From JAITVM01 sp031551135 (GTDB taxonomy: Bacteria; Bacillota; Clostridia; Lachnospirales; JAITVM01): a stretch of DNA of 64,000 bases. Both the position numbers and the translations under genes were made by a program. How positions within the stretch are numbered: position 1 is the stretch's first letter; every line of letters begins with the position of its first letter. Shown here in pieces: positions 1-8,280 of the stretch. Under the pieces are notes generated by a model that was given only the letters and a program-made list of their open reading frames with translations, was not told the origin of the DNA and made no database searches. The DNA lies in contig JAVBOA010000006.1 in assembly GCA_031551135.1 (NCBI GenBank), forward strand, positions 95,336 through 159,335, given 5' to 3'.

Positions 1-545
1 ACGCCGCCGCCGACAATCGCAATTTTTTTAGGAGCTTCCGTCAAAGCCAAAATTTCGCGGTTAGTAATTGCGAAACCGCTCTCGACAGCGTCTTTGAGTC
101 CGTCAATCGGAGGAATCATTGCTTCCGAGCCGCTGGCAATCAAAATATTTTTCGCCTCGTAAATTTTTCCGTCTGCTTCTACTTCAAATCCGTTTTCAGT
201 TCTTCCGCTAATAAGAGCCTGCGCTTTAATAATTTCAACACCGGATTTTTTTAGAGTGGATTTTATTCCCGTAACGAGGTTTCGAACAATTCCGTCTTTG
301 CGTTTAATTACGGCTGGATAATCAATTTCATAAGAAACACAGCTAACACCGTAAGCTTTAGATTTTGAATAATCAAAAACTTTCGCCGAATGAAGCAGAG
401 CCTTTGAAGGTATACAACCTTCGTTCAAGCAAACCCCGCCCAAAGCACGTTTTTCAAATAGAGCGGTTTTCAGATTATTTTTAGAAGATATTTCAGCAGC
501 GTGATAGCCCGCCGGACCGCCGCCGATTATAATTAAATCAAACAT
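1..545 (-). CDS. lpdA: Dihydrolipoyl dehydrogenase (E3), N-terminal part
   Basis: Flavoprotein that reoxidises the dihydrolipoyl arm of 2-oxo acid dehydrogenase complexes with NAD. Only the first ~181 residues lie in the window; the gene runs off its left edge. The translation opens with an FAD-binding Rossmann motif (MFDLIIIGGGPAGYHAA), followed by the redox-active disulfide motif CLNEGCIPSK at about residues 42-51, and ends in the second nucleotide-binding motif (IVGGGV). The ATG at 545 is preceded by a GGGGG ribosome binding site. It lies 10 bp after the E2 gene, so the two are cotranscribed and their products act in one complex. The window does not show which complex (pyruvate, acetoin or branched-chain). 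Confidence 0.93.
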   Translation of the reverse strand, partial: MFDLIIIGGGPAGYHAAEISSKNNLKTALFEKRALGGVCLNEGCIPSKALLHSAKVFDYSKSKAYGVSCVSYEIDYPAVIKRKDGIVRNLVTGIKSTLKKSGVEIIKAQALISGRTENGFEVEADGKIYEAKNILIASGSEAMIPPIDGLKDAVESGFAITNREILALTEAPKKIAIVGGG

Positions 546-555
546 ATTATCCCCC

Positions 556-1815
556 TTAAAGAGCTAAAAGTTTCGGAAAATTTTCTAAGTTCTTGCATAA
601 TTTTTGAAGGAATCTCGAAGCAGGTGCGCCGTCAATTGCACAATGGTCGTATGTCAAAGAAAGCGACATACAAGGATAAGGCACTATTGCGCCATTCTCC
701 TCTTTGATTCTTGTAGTAATTGTGTTTACACCGAGGATTCCCGTTTGAGGTGCATTTATAATCGGTGTAAAATGTTCTATTCCATAAACGCCTAAATTAG
801 AAACCGTGAAAGAGCCGCCCGACAATAAATCTGGCGAAATACTTCCGTTCCTGCAAGCTTCGGCAAGTTTTTTCAGTTCATTGGATATTTGCAAAAGTGA
901 TTTTTTAGAAGCATCAAATATTACAGGAACCATCAATCCACGTTCTGTATCTACTGCACAAGCTAAATTCACTTCGCTAAAGCAGCGCATTTTATCTTCC
1001 ATCATCCAAGCGTTAAGCTCCGGAAATTCTTTTAAAGTACGTGTAACCGCAAATAAAATCATATCGGTTAAATTTATTCCGCATAATTCAGGGTCGGATT
1101 TCAAAAGCTCACGGTATTTTTTGATTTTAGATGCATCAAATGAAGATGTATGCGTAAGCTGTGCTGTTGTTGCCAAAGAATTCATCATATTTTTAGCGAT
1201 AAGTTTACGCATATACGGAAGAGCCTTGTCCTCAAATGCCGCTGTCGGAACTTTTATTTCTTCCTGTACCGGTTTTGATTGGTTTGCAACAAGATTTTCA
1301 TTTGATTTAACAGGCGGATTCTCAATCAATTGGCGAATATCACGCTCAATTATTCTGCCTTCCGCGCCAGTTGGATTTGCTTGATTTATATTAACTCCGG
1401 ATTTTTCTGCTAAGTTTTTCGCACGCGGAGAAATTCTCAATTCACCATCATGTTTTGCTTCTGCCGATACCGGTGTTTTTTCTTCTACTTTAATTTCTTC
1501 TTTGATTTCTTCGATTTTCGCTTCCGGCTGAGGCTCTGACGCTTTTTCTCCGGATTCCGGCATATCGAATTTTTCGCCTTTTTCGCCGATTACGCAAACC
1601 GGAACTTTTATCAAAACTTCGTCGCCCTCTTCCGCCAACAACGCCAAAACTTCACCGGCGTATTCGGACTCGATATCAAATGCGGCTTTGCCTGTCTCGA
1701 TAGAAAAAATCACATCGCCCACATTCACATTATCGCCTTTTTTCACTTTCCAAACTTGCAAAATTGCACTTTCCTCAGATATTCCCATCTGCGGCATCAA
1801 AACAAAATTTGCCAT
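556..1815 (-). CDS. 2-oxo acid dehydrogenase E2 component (dihydrolipoyl acyltransferase)
   Basis: Core acyltransferase of a 2-oxo acid dehydrogenase complex, 419 aa. An N-terminal lipoyl domain (about 1-78) carries the lipoylation lysine Lys43 in the context IETGKAAFD. A Glu/Lys/Pro-rich linker follows, then a peripheral subunit-binding domain at about 127-165 (RISPRAKNLAEKSG) and the catalytic domain from about 195. The active-site signature DHCAIDG near the C terminus places the catalytic histidine at 391 and Asp at 395. The gene lies between a DeoR-type regulator and lpdA on the same strand. No E1 subunit is in the window; it may lie beyond lpdA. The family also covers acetoin dehydrogenase E2, so the substrate is left open. 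Confidence 0.9.
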   Translation of the reverse strand: MANFVLMPQMGISEESAILQVWKVKKGDNVNVGDVIFSIETGKAAFDIESEYAGEVLALLAEEGDEVLIKVPVCVIGEKGEKFDMPESGEKASEPQPEAKIEEIKEEIKVEEKTPVSAEAKHDGELRISPRAKNLAEKSGVNINQANPTGAEGRIIERDIRQLIENPPVKSNENLVANQSKPVQEEIKVPTAAFEDKALPYMRKLIAKNMMNSLATTAQLTHTSSFDASKIKKYRELLKSDPELCGINLTDMILFAVTRTLKEFPELNAWMMEDKMRCFSEVNLACAVDTERGLMVPVIFDASKKSLLQISNELKKLAEACRNGSISPDLLSGGSFTVSNLGVYGIEHFTPIINAPQTGILGVNTITTRIKEENGAIVPYPCMSLSLTYDHCAIDGAPASRFLQKLCKNLENFPKLLAL

Positions 1816-1827
1816 TTTGTATCCTCC

Positions 1828-2589
1828 TTATTGAATTATATTTACTCCTTGGCTTTCAAAAAGTTCTTTATACTCTTTGCTGAGGCCTTTGTCTGTTATC
1901 AAATAATTTATATCGCTCGGCATTGAAAAAGTATACGGCATGTTTTTGCCGATTTTTGAGCTATCCATCAATAAAATACGGTTTGTGGATTTTGCGATTA
2001 CCATTTTTTTTATTTCGCATTCAAAATAATCACCGGTAGTGAAACCGCCTTCTTTTGAGAAACCGGAAGTCGCAATAAAAGCAATGTCTATATTTAAAGA
2101 TTTGATAAGCTCCGTACTTCCGTAGCCCGAGCAACATAGAGTTTTGCGGTTTAGATTTCCTCCTGCCAAAAGCACCGAACAAGAATTTTTGCTTGTTGCA
2201 ATATGTAACGCAACGTTCGGCGCAGTCGTCAAAATTGTGTAATTTTTATCCGGCAGAACCGATGTCAAAGCCATCGCCGTAGTTCCGGCATCAATGAAAA
2301 TTGAACGCCCTTCCTCGATAAATTTTACAGCCAAATTTGCTATTCTTTCTTTTAATGCAATATTTTCAGATTCTCTAATCGAATAAAGGGGCTCGAGAGG
2401 GCCTTGAAATTGTTTTGTTGTGCGCGCGCCGCCATGCGTGCGGATTATTGCGCCAATCTCGTCAAGATATTTTAAGTCGCGTCTTATTGTCATTTCGGAT
2501 TTATCGCTGAATTCAGCAAAAAGTTCATATATACTGACTTCTCCCTTAGAGTCAATAAAATGCTTCATCAATTCCCTTCGTTCCATCAT
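1828..2589 (-). CDS. DeoR-family transcriptional regulator
   Basis: Sugar-phosphate-responsive DNA-binding protein of the DeoR/GlpR type. The N-terminal winged helix-turn-helix has the typical pattern (RRELMKHFIDSKGEVSIYEL, then SEMTIRRDLKYL). The C-terminal DeoRC sensor domain includes the EEGRSIFIDAGTTA, LTTAPNVA and FIATSGFSKEGGFTT blocks that resemble a ribose-5-phosphate isomerase fold. The start was set at the ATG at 2589 (or the next codon, 2586), because an AAAGGAAG site lies just upstream and the reading frame extending to 2676 has no family similarity. It ends 12 bp before the E2 gene, so it is the first gene of that operon. Two operator-like palindromes overlap its promoter, which suggests autoregulation. 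Confidence 0.88.
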   Translation of the reverse strand: MMERRELMKHFIDSKGEVSIYELFAEFSDKSEMTIRRDLKYLDEIGAIIRTHGGARTTKQFQGPLEPLYSIRESENIALKERIANLAVKFIEEGRSIFIDAGTTAMALTSVLPDKNYTILTTAPNVALHIATSKNSCSVLLAGGNLNRKTLCCSGYGSTELIKSLNIDIAFIATSGFSKEGGFTTGDYFECEIKKMVIAKSTNRILLMDSSKIGKNMPYTFSMPSDINYLITDKGLSKEYKELFESQGVNIIQ

Positions 2590-2610
2590 AAAAATCACTT
2601 CCTTTAAGCA

Positions 2611-2639
2611 ATTATAATTAAATTGTTTGAAACAATCAA
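2611..2639 (-). promoter_or_regulatory. Promoter of the deoR-E2-lpdA operon
   Basis: Reading on the minus strand, TTGATT (2639-2634) and TATAAT (2616-2611) are separated by 17 bp. This is a near-consensus vegetative promoter about 22 bp before the deoR-type start codon. It overlaps the 2622-2636 palindrome. Confidence 0.6.
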
Positions 2640-2679
2640 TAGCAAGTGATAAATGAACATTAGATGTTTGAATCAAACA
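2622..2679. promoter_or_regulatory. Two palindromic operator-like sites before deoR-type gene
   Basis: ATTGTTTGAAACAAT (2622-2636) and TGTTTGAATCAAACA (2665-2679) are both perfect 7-1-7 inverted repeats sharing the half-site TGTTT. Their centres are 43 bp apart, about four helical turns. The first overlaps the promoter spacer. Autoregulation by the DeoR-type protein is inferred from position only. Confidence 0.6.
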
Positions 2680-2699
2680 ATGTGTGTGAAAAATTTAAC

Positions 2700-2818
2700 T
2701 AATACTATTTTCATTTAGATTAAGTAGAAAAAAATTTTTCACAGCGGAGCATTTCGCGCAATGTTTCTAGCGCGAAATGAAATATTTTTTTATATCCTTT
2801 ATATTGAAAATAGTATAA
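2700..2818. mobile_element. MITE family 1, long form, copy 1
   Basis: 119 bp including flanking direct TAA triplets (2700-2702 and 2816-2818). The termini are TACTATTTTCA and its exact complement TGAAAATAGTA. It contains an internal 10-bp stem CATTTCGCGC / GCGCGAAATG. No open reading frame is present. Confidence 0.85.
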
Positions 2819-2828
2819 GAGCTGAATT

Positions 2829-2879
2829 TAAAAAAGGCTCTGGACTTCAAAATTAAATTTGAAATGTCAGAGCTTTTTA
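2829..2879 (-). terminator. Rho-independent terminator of the protease gene
   Basis: On the minus strand the stem is AAGCTCTGaCaTTTCAAA paired with the complementary arm ending CAGAGCC, followed by TTTTTT. The complementary T-run on the other arm makes it potentially bidirectional. Confidence 0.75.
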
Positions 2880-2887
2880 TAGTTTTT

Positions 2888-3616
2888 TCATTCTTCTTTA
2901 CTTCTTCTTTTTCTGTCTTTTTCAATCAAAGTATATAATTTTTCCACAGCCTCGTCCAAACCGCCGACCTTATTTATTATTTTAGCTTTTACAGCTTCTT
3001 CTCCGATTAAAATCGTCCCGATATCCAAAGCAAGCTTGGTTGAATCCAACATAAGAGATTTTAATTCCGAGCGGGAAATTTTAGAATTATCGATTATAAA
3101 ATCCAAAACCCGGTCTTGAATTTTCGTGAGATAATCAAAAGTCTGCGGCGCGCCTATAACGGTTCCGTTCACACGTACAGGATGTATTGTCATTGTAGCC
3201 GTCGGCGCAATAAAAGAATAATCCGCCGAAACAGCAAGCGGCACCCCGATAGAATGTCCGCCGCCGATAACCAGACTGACCGTCGGTTTTCCGATATGCG
3301 CAATAAGTTCCGATATCGCCAAACCGGCTTCGACATCGCCGCCGACAGTATTCAAAATAACCAAAAGTCCGTCCACATCTGCATCTTGTGACACCCCGAT
3401 TAGAAGCGGAATAACATGTTCGTATTTTGTAGTTTTTGTTTGGGGCGACAAAACCGTGTGTCCCTCGATTTGACCGATAATCGGCAAAAATTGAATATTC
3501 CCTCTTGGATTCTCTGTTGTTTTCGAAATTTCGATTACTCCAAGTTCCTTAATATTTTCCTTTGATTCGGAAATATTTTCATCATTACAATTATTAATAA
3601 ATTTATTTTTGTCCAT
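2888..3616 (-). CDS. ClpP-like serine protease, TepA/YmfB type
   Basis: Member of the ClpP/crotonase-fold peptidases, closest in pattern to the TepA (translocation-enhancing) proteins of Firmicutes; 242 aa. Catalytic Ser122 sits in GGGHSIG and His145 in TMTIHPVR. The ILNTVGGDVEAGLAI block is typical of the substrate-binding loop. The first ~40 residues are acidic and low-complexity, and the C terminus is basic (KDRKRRSKEE). The start is the ATG at 3616 preceded by GGAG; a TTG twelve bases upstream is part of that ribosome binding site. A MITE short form lies 36 bp upstream, so it abuts or contains the promoter. The substrate cannot be inferred. Confidence 0.85.
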   Translation of the reverse strand: MDKNKFINNCNDENISESKENIKELGVIEISKTTENPRGNIQFLPIIGQIEGHTVLSPQTKTTKYEHVIPLLIGVSQDADVDGLLVILNTVGGDVEAGLAISELIAHIGKPTVSLVIGGGHSIGVPLAVSADYSFIAPTATMTIHPVRVNGTVIGAPQTFDYLTKIQDRVLDFIIDNSKISRSELKSLMLDSTKLALDIGTILIGEEAVKAKIINKVGGLDEAVEKLYTLIEKDRKRRSKEE

Positions 3617-3651
3617 AGCAATCTCCAAAATAAGTTGTGAAATAATGAAAG

Positions 3652-3697
3652 TTATACTATTTTCATTTTTCTATCCTTTATATTGAAAATAGTATTA
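3652..3697. mobile_element. MITE family 1, short form, copy 2
   Basis: 46 bp with direct TTA triplets at both edges. TACTATTTTCA and TGAAAATAGTA termini flank only TTTTTCTATCCTTTATAT; the internal hairpin module of the long form is absent. Confidence 0.85.
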
Positions 3698-4284
3698 GAT
3701 GCGAAAAAAACGTTTATCAAAAATTTATCTATATTCTCCTCAGTATATTAATGCTAATAATATCCATTTATCGATTTTATTATACTAATTATTTTATAAT
3801 TCGATTATTTTTTTCAGTTTTTGTGATTTAAGATATTTTGTAGAATAAAATACCCAATTCAAGACAAAAGAAATGAAAAAATATACTTTCATTCGAAAAC
3901 GGATCCATTGAAAAAAACAAAAATTAATGCTCTATTTTACAGAAATATAAAAAATAAAATAGGATTTTAGCGAAAATTAGTGTCAATAAATCGTAGTAGA
4001 AAATGCCTTTTTGCTTATTGAAATCTGATTAATAATCTGATAGACTCTAGATAAGAAAATATCGTACAAAAAATTTCAATAATCTTTAAAAAATGTCATC
4101 TGCTTTTGTATATAATATTTCATAAAATTACAAAAGAGCCTATAAATACTGAGAATTACTGAAGACTGATCTAGTATTTATGATGCCGGGTATTTCATTT
4201 GCTCTATTATTGTGCATTTTTTAGTGCTCTATTAGTTTGCGATTTTTATCTAAATTGTATGCAAAAATATATATAAATCATTAG

Positions 4285-4362
4285 CTGAAGAACGAAATTA
4301 CATCCGTTCCTCCCAATCTGCCTAAAATTGCGGAGAGAATGCGAAAATCTTATCGTTCGTCA
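4285..4362. repeat. Inverted-repeat family 2, copy A
   Basis: About 78 bp. The left end CTGAAGAACGAA matches the complement of the right end TTATCGTTCGTCAG. Internal blocks (GCGAAAATCT and TCCGTTCCTCC) are shared with the other four copies. Confidence 0.65.
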
Positions 4363-4495
4363 GTATATTTACCTATAATATCATTGATCGGATTAAAAAA
4401 ATGAACGGGGATTTACTTTAAATCGTGACATTTTATTACTTTTCCTTTACCAGACTTGCCACAAAAAAAATTAAGGTTCTCGGGAGGTTTTAATC

Positions 4496-4726
4496 TTGAA
4501 TAAAATTGCGAAGGATGGGAAATTAGAAATAAAAAAATCATTATTGCTTATTCAAGACGCGTTGACTGATACTAAGGATTTTGTTCGTGTTTTTTTGCAA
4601 AATATCTATTTAGACTCAAACAAAGTTCAAATCAATTATGACGAACGCCTAAATGCTGTGCTTGAAAATGTAAACAACGCTAATAATGAATTATTATTAT
4701 CTATGGAACATCATGTGAACAAATAA
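4496..4726 (+). CDS. Small hypothetical protein (76 aa)
   Basis: I do not recognise this family. The product is 76 aa, predicted mostly helical (KLEIKKSLLLIQDALTDTKD; RLNAVLENVNNANNELLL), with no signal peptide, cysteine or membrane segment. The start is TTG at 4496, supported by GGGAGG eight bases upstream; there is no internal ATG near the N terminus. It is followed by a strong hairpin (4737-4778) and then, 188 bp on, by eutS. Gene calling rests on the ribosome binding site and an uninterrupted frame, so it should be taken as probable rather than proven. Confidence 0.55.
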   Translation: MNKIAKDGKLEIKKSLLLIQDALTDTKDFVRVFLQNIYLDSNKVQINYDERLNAVLENVNNANNELLLSMEHHVNK

Positions 4727-4736
4727 AATTCAATAC

Positions 4737-4778
4737 GGGACTTTGCTTAATTTTCGGAAATTATTACAGCAAAGTTCC
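4737..4778. other. Strong hairpin between small gene and eutS
   Basis: The arms GGGACTTTGCT and AGCAAAGTTCC pair over 11 positions with one G-T/G mismatch-type position, with an inner ATTT/AAAT pairing. No clear U-run follows, so it may be a processing site or attenuator rather than a simple terminator. A related sequence lies at 12420-12485. Confidence 0.5.
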
Positions 4779-4914
4779 ACTTCGCTTATTTAAATTAATT
4801 TTAATATCTTCACTTTTATATCTGTAATGAATTACGAATTTTTTTCGTTAGATTTTTAAAAAATCTTTTTTCGATCAAAGTATATTTCATAAAATATAAG
4901 GAAGTGTTTGAATT

Positions 4915-5259
4915 ATGGAGCAAATAGACAGAATGATTCAAGAATATGTACCTGGAAAACAAATAACATTGGCACATATTATATCCAATCCCGAACCTGA
5001 GCTTTGCAAAAAATTGGGTTTGAAAGAAGAACAGCGAAACTCACTGGCAATCTTAACCATCACACCAAGCGAAGCTTCTATTATAGCCGCTGATGTAGCA
5101 AAAAAATCCGCTAATGTTAATATTGTTTTCGTTGACAGATTCAGCGGTTCATTAATGATTATGGGAGATATGTCCAGCTGCGAAAGTGCCACAAAAGAGA
5201 TAATCTCTTTTATTTGCGACAATATGGGATTTGCAAAACCAAAAATAACGAGGTCATAA
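4915..5259 (+). CDS. eutS: EutS-like bacterial microcompartment shell protein
   Basis: BMC-domain hexamer-forming shell protein of the EutS/PduU type, 114 aa, which is the usual length. It aligns along its whole length with EutS: RMIQEYVPGKQITLAHIISN at the N terminus (the circularly permuted beta-barrel end), ITPSEASIIAADVAKKS in the middle, and VFVDRFSGSLMIMGD near the C terminus. In known systems this shell encloses ethanolamine or propanediol catabolism. The start is an ATG with AAGGAAG upstream. eutP follows after one base and its ribosome binding site lies inside eutS. No ammonia lyase, EutA/B/C, aldehyde dehydrogenase or other shell gene is within 50 kb to the right. Confidence 0.88.
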   Translation: MEQIDRMIQEYVPGKQITLAHIISNPEPELCKKLGLKEEQRNSLAILTITPSEASIIAADVAKKSANVNIVFVDRFSGSLMIMGDMSSCESATKEIISFICDNMGFAKPKITRS

Positions 5260-5260
5260 A

Positions 5261-5689
5261 ATGAAAAAAATTATGATGGTCGGAACCCAAGGCTCCGGAA
5301 AAACTACTTTGCTCCAAGCTTTAAAAGGCGAAGAGCTGATTTACAGAAAAACTTTGGATTTGGTTTTTGACGGCAATTTTATTGATACTCCGGGCGAATA
5401 TTTTGATAACAAATTTTTCAAAAATTCTTTGTTGGTAACCTCTTCCGACGCGGACATTGTGCTTTTTGTGCAGGCTTCTGATGATCCGGATACGATGTTT
5501 CAGCCCCTTTTATCTACGATGTTTAACGCTGAAGTTATCGGCGTTGTTACAAAGACTGATTTATTTGAAAAAGATGTAAAGCGCGCCGAGCAAATTTTGG
5601 AATTTGCAGGATGCAGAAAAATCTTTCTGACTTCATCGATAGATAAATCAGGGATTATTGAATTATTGGATTATATTGCCGGTGAATAA
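5261..5689 (+). CDS. eutP: EutP-like small GTPase-fold protein
   Basis: EutP/PduV family P-loop protein, 142 aa, full length. The Walker A motif GTQGSGKTT is at residues 8-16, a switch-like DTPGEY follows in place of DxxG, and TKTD is the guanine-specificity motif. Some family members are reported to have acetate kinase activity and others associate with the shell. The gene starts one base after eutS and is translationally coupled to it. The pair forms a minimal BMC unit whose partner enzymes must be encoded elsewhere or be lost. Confidence 0.85.
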   Translation: MKKIMMVGTQGSGKTTLLQALKGEELIYRKTLDLVFDGNFIDTPGEYFDNKFFKNSLLVTSSDADIVLFVQASDDPDTMFQPLLSTMFNAEVIGVVTKTDLFEKDVKRAEQILEFAGCRKIFLTSSIDKSGIIELLDYIAGE

Positions 5690-5750
5690 GGTTTTGGATT
5701 AGAATTTCAACATCAACGATTTTTTAAATTGTAAAATCGCATTTTTATAA

Positions 5751-5833
5751 CAATGAACGAAAAAAATTCGCACTCATTCCTTCTAAGCTACAAAAAATCT
5801 CGGAAAGACTGTGAAAATCTATTCGTTCTTCAA
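5751..5833. repeat. Inverted-repeat family 2, copy B
   Basis: The left end CAATGAACGAAAAAAA and right end TATTCGTTCTTCAAG are complementary with a few mismatches. Internal blocks CATTCCTTCTAAGCTA and GTGAAAATCT align with copy A. Confidence 0.6.
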
Positions 5834-5864
5834 GTCTGTAAATAAATCATGGGGGGATTTTTAT

Positions 5865-6644
5865 ATGCGTAAAAATTATTGGAATCCAACTGATTATGTC
5901 ACAAAACATTCCTTTGTTTACGAATATGGAAATGATTTGATATCTCTATTGAAGCCGAAAAAAACCGATGTGATTTTAGATTTAGGCTGCGGTACGGGCA
6001 ATTTTACTCAATATATATCTCAGTATGTTTCAAAAATTATCGGTATCGACTCTTCTTTAGAAATGCTTGAAAAAGCAAAAGAGCAATTCCAGGACATTCC
6101 TTTTATTAACAAAGATGCCACAAATTTAGGATATTTTGAAAAATTTGATGCTGTTGTCTCAAATGCCGTTTTGCATTGGATTAACGAAAAAGAACAACTT
6201 ACGGTGGCCAAAAATGTATTAAATGCCCTTATTCCCGGCGGCCGTTTTGTTGCCGAGTTTGGCGGATTTCGAAATTGCGATAAAATATTTAAGGCATTTG
6301 AACGAGCTTTAGTGAAATGCGGAATCGAAAAATCCGGAGAGTTTTATTTTCCAACCATTTCTCAATATGGAGCTATATTAGAAAATGCCGGATTTGACTT
6401 TAAATACGCAGCTTTATTTGAGCGCAAAACAAAATTATCAGATGCCCAAAATGGTTTGGCAAATTGGCTGAAAATGTTTACATTGCCGCAATACCAATAT
6501 CTTAGCGATAATATAAAAGAATCTTTGATTCGAGAAACCGAAAATTCCTTGAAAGAAACGGAATTATTCATTGATAATGAATGGTACGCAGATTATGTCA
6601 GAATAAGAATCTGTGCTTACAAGCCAAAAGGCGCTGCTGAATAA
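5865..6644 (+). CDS. SAM-dependent methyltransferase
   Basis: Class I (Rossmann-fold) methyltransferase of about 259 aa. Motif I VILDLGCGTGNFTQ is at about 36-49, followed by the acidic loop IIGIDSSLEML, motif II (KFDAVVSNAVLHWI) and post-motif III (LIPGGRFVAEFGG). The pattern resembles the trans-aconitate methyltransferase/malonyl-ACP methyltransferase group, but the substrate cannot be told. The ATG at 5865 was chosen because GGGGGG lies nine bases upstream; the longer frame beginning at 5811 runs through the end of a family-2 repeat. Its stop codon lies in the loop of the shared terminator with the convergent cyclophilin gene. Confidence 0.85.
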   Translation: MRKNYWNPTDYVTKHSFVYEYGNDLISLLKPKKTDVILDLGCGTGNFTQYISQYVSKIIGIDSSLEMLEKAKEQFQDIPFINKDATNLGYFEKFDAVVSNAVLHWINEKEQLTVAKNVLNALIPGGRFVAEFGGFRNCDKIFKAFERALVKCGIEKSGEFYFPTISQYGAILENAGFDFKYAALFERKTKLSDAQNGLANWLKMFTLPQYQYLSDNIKESLIRETENSLKETELFIDNEWYADYVRIRICAYKPKGAAE

Positions 6645-6664
6645 AATCAGCGCGCCTTTTTCTA
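6626..6664. terminator. Bidirectional terminator
   Basis: AAAAGGCGCTGCTGA pairs with TCAGCGCGCCTTTTT across a six-base loop. The A-run and T-run on the two sides serve both the plus-strand methyltransferase and the minus-strand cyclophilin; the stop codons of both genes lie within the element. Confidence 0.85.
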
Positions 6665-7186
6665 CTTTTTATTGATTTTTGGTTTTTCAATTTCTTCGCC
6701 AAAAGTATCTACAGAAACTTTTTTAATTTTTTGAGGATTAAGCGGTTTATCTTGAAAATCTGTTTTTTCGTTTGCTATTCTATCTACAAATTCCATTCCT
6801 TCAACCACTTGCCCGAAAGCGGCGTATTGCCCGTCAAGATGAGGCGCATTTTGATGCATTATAAAAAACTGACTTCCGGCCGAATTCGGATAATTGGTGC
6901 GCGCCATAGAGATCACGCCCGGAGTGTGCTGTAAAGGATTATCGAATCCATTAGAACTGAATTCACCGTCGATTGTGTAGCCCGGTCCGCCGGTTCCGCT
7001 TCCTTCCGGACATCCGCCCTGAATCATAAAATTTTTAATTACACGATGAAATATTTTTTCATCATAAAAACCATCATTTGCGAGACTTACAAAATTGCTC
7101 ACCGTGTTCGGAGCCAATTCTTTGTAAAGTTCGATTTTTATAAAATTACCGTCTTCTAATTCAATAGTACAAATAGGATTTGCCAT
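6662..7186 (-). CDS. Cyclophilin-type peptidyl-prolyl cis-trans isomerase
   Basis: Cytosolic protein-folding isomerase, 174 aa. The core has the family signatures FHRVIKNFMIQGG (catalytic Arg), SMARTNYPNSAGSQFFIM and LDGQYAAFGQVVEGM. There is no signal peptide. The start ATG has AAAGGAGA upstream. It is monocistronic and convergent with the methyltransferase. Confidence 0.95.
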   Translation of the reverse strand: MANPICTIELEDGNFIKIELYKELAPNTVSNFVSLANDGFYDEKIFHRVIKNFMIQGGCPEGSGTGGPGYTIDGEFSSNGFDNPLQHTPGVISMARTNYPNSAGSQFFIMHQNAPHLDGQYAAFGQVVEGMEFVDRIANEKTDFQDKPLNPQKIKKVSVDTFGEEIEKPKINKK

Positions 7187-7236
7187 TATTTGTCTCCTTT
7201 ATATCGATTTTTTATATTAATACCATTTTCATTTTG

Positions 7237-8016
7237 TTATGTCACATGATGTATTCTTTGTCTAACCACTTCATATAGTAAAATTCCGCTGGCAATCGAA
7301 GCATTTAGAGATTCTGCCCTGCCAATCATAGGTATTTTTAAAAATAAATCCGCCCTTTCGGATATATTCTGTGAAAGCCCATTACCCTCGTTGCCGATAA
7401 TAATAGCTAGATTCCCTGTTAAATCAATCTCATAAGGAAATTTTTTTCCTTTTAAATGCGCCGCATAGATTTTAATTCCGTTATCCTTTAAATAAGATAA
7501 AACGCTTTCAAGCTCGACATTTTCTATTATCGGAAGATGAAAAATAGAACCTGCTGTTGAGCGAATTACTTTTGAATTATAAATATCTACACAATTTTTT
7601 GAAAGAAAAACCGCTTCCACTCCGGCGGCATCTGCCGTGCGAATAAGAGTGCCGAGATTGCCGGGGTCTTGAATATTCTCAGCAATTAAGAAAAAGGAAT
7701 TATCAATTGAAAGATTTTCAAGCGTATAAGATTTTTTTTCTACAACAGCCAAAATTCCCTGCGGAGTGATTGTATCCGATATTTCTTTAAAAATATTGTC
7801 CGACACAACATAATGATCTGCCTTAAAATCATCAATCTCATTTTTCAGCGCAAAAGTCTGCGAAAAAACATAGTATTTACATATAAAATCATCTGTAATT
7901 TCCTGAACAAATCTTATTCCTTCCACAATAAAAAGATTCAGCTCATCTCTGCCCTTTTTTGTATGCAAATATTTTATTTGTTTAACGATTTTATTATCCT
8001 TGCTTAGAATTACCAT
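7237..8016 (-). CDS. TrmH/SpoU-family RNA 2'-O-methyltransferase
   Basis: SPOUT-class enzyme that methylates a ribose 2'-OH in tRNA or rRNA; 259 aa. An N-terminal substrate-binding domain (SKDNKIVKQIKYLHTKKGRD) precedes the knotted catalytic domain with motif 1 NIQDPGNLGTLIRTADAAG, motif 2 IIIGNEGNGLS and motif 3 SLNASIASGILLYEVVRQR. This domain order is that of the YsgA/RlmB-like Firmicute paralogues. The start ATG has AAGGGTG upstream. Its exact target nucleotide is not inferable. Confidence 0.9.
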   Translation of the reverse strand: MVILSKDNKIVKQIKYLHTKKGRDELNLFIVEGIRFVQEITDDFICKYYVFSQTFALKNEIDDFKADHYVVSDNIFKEISDTITPQGILAVVEKKSYTLENLSIDNSFFLIAENIQDPGNLGTLIRTADAAGVEAVFLSKNCVDIYNSKVIRSTAGSIFHLPIIENVELESVLSYLKDNGIKIYAAHLKGKKFPYEIDLTGNLAIIIGNEGNGLSQNISERADLFLKIPMIGRAESLNASIASGILLYEVVRQRIHHVT

Positions 8017-8280
8017 TATAACACCCTTGTTTTAACTATTTCCATTCTAAAGGATGGAAAAAAATATTTCCGATTATGATATGTAGTTTTTCGAAAATTT
8101 ATTTTAATCGGACAATATATAGTATAACATTTTCTAGAATAATTTCAAAAGTTTTAGAGCGAAATTTTACGATAATTTTTTTATTTTTCCGGCAGATATT
8201 TTGACAAGTGATAAATTGTAGCGAAATGATTTTTTTTGTGATAAAATTTATATAATTTTTTTAGAAATGCAGGTGGAATT

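Larger units (their letters stand above)
3617..4495. other. Gene-free AT-rich region
   Basis: About 880 bp with no credible coding sequence on either strand. It holds one short MITE (3652-3697) and one family-2 inverted repeat (4285-4362). The rest is AT-rich with many stops in all frames. Confidence 0.7.

Noticed and set aside
7217..7236. TAATACCATTTTCATTTTG, similar to a MITE terminus.
   Set aside because: Single terminus with one mismatch and no partner within 150 bp.
8034..8060. Fragment resembling one end of a family-1 MITE (CTATTTCCATTCTAAAGGATGG).
   Set aside because: Only one end is recognisable and no complementary terminus was found, so it is at most a relic and was not counted.
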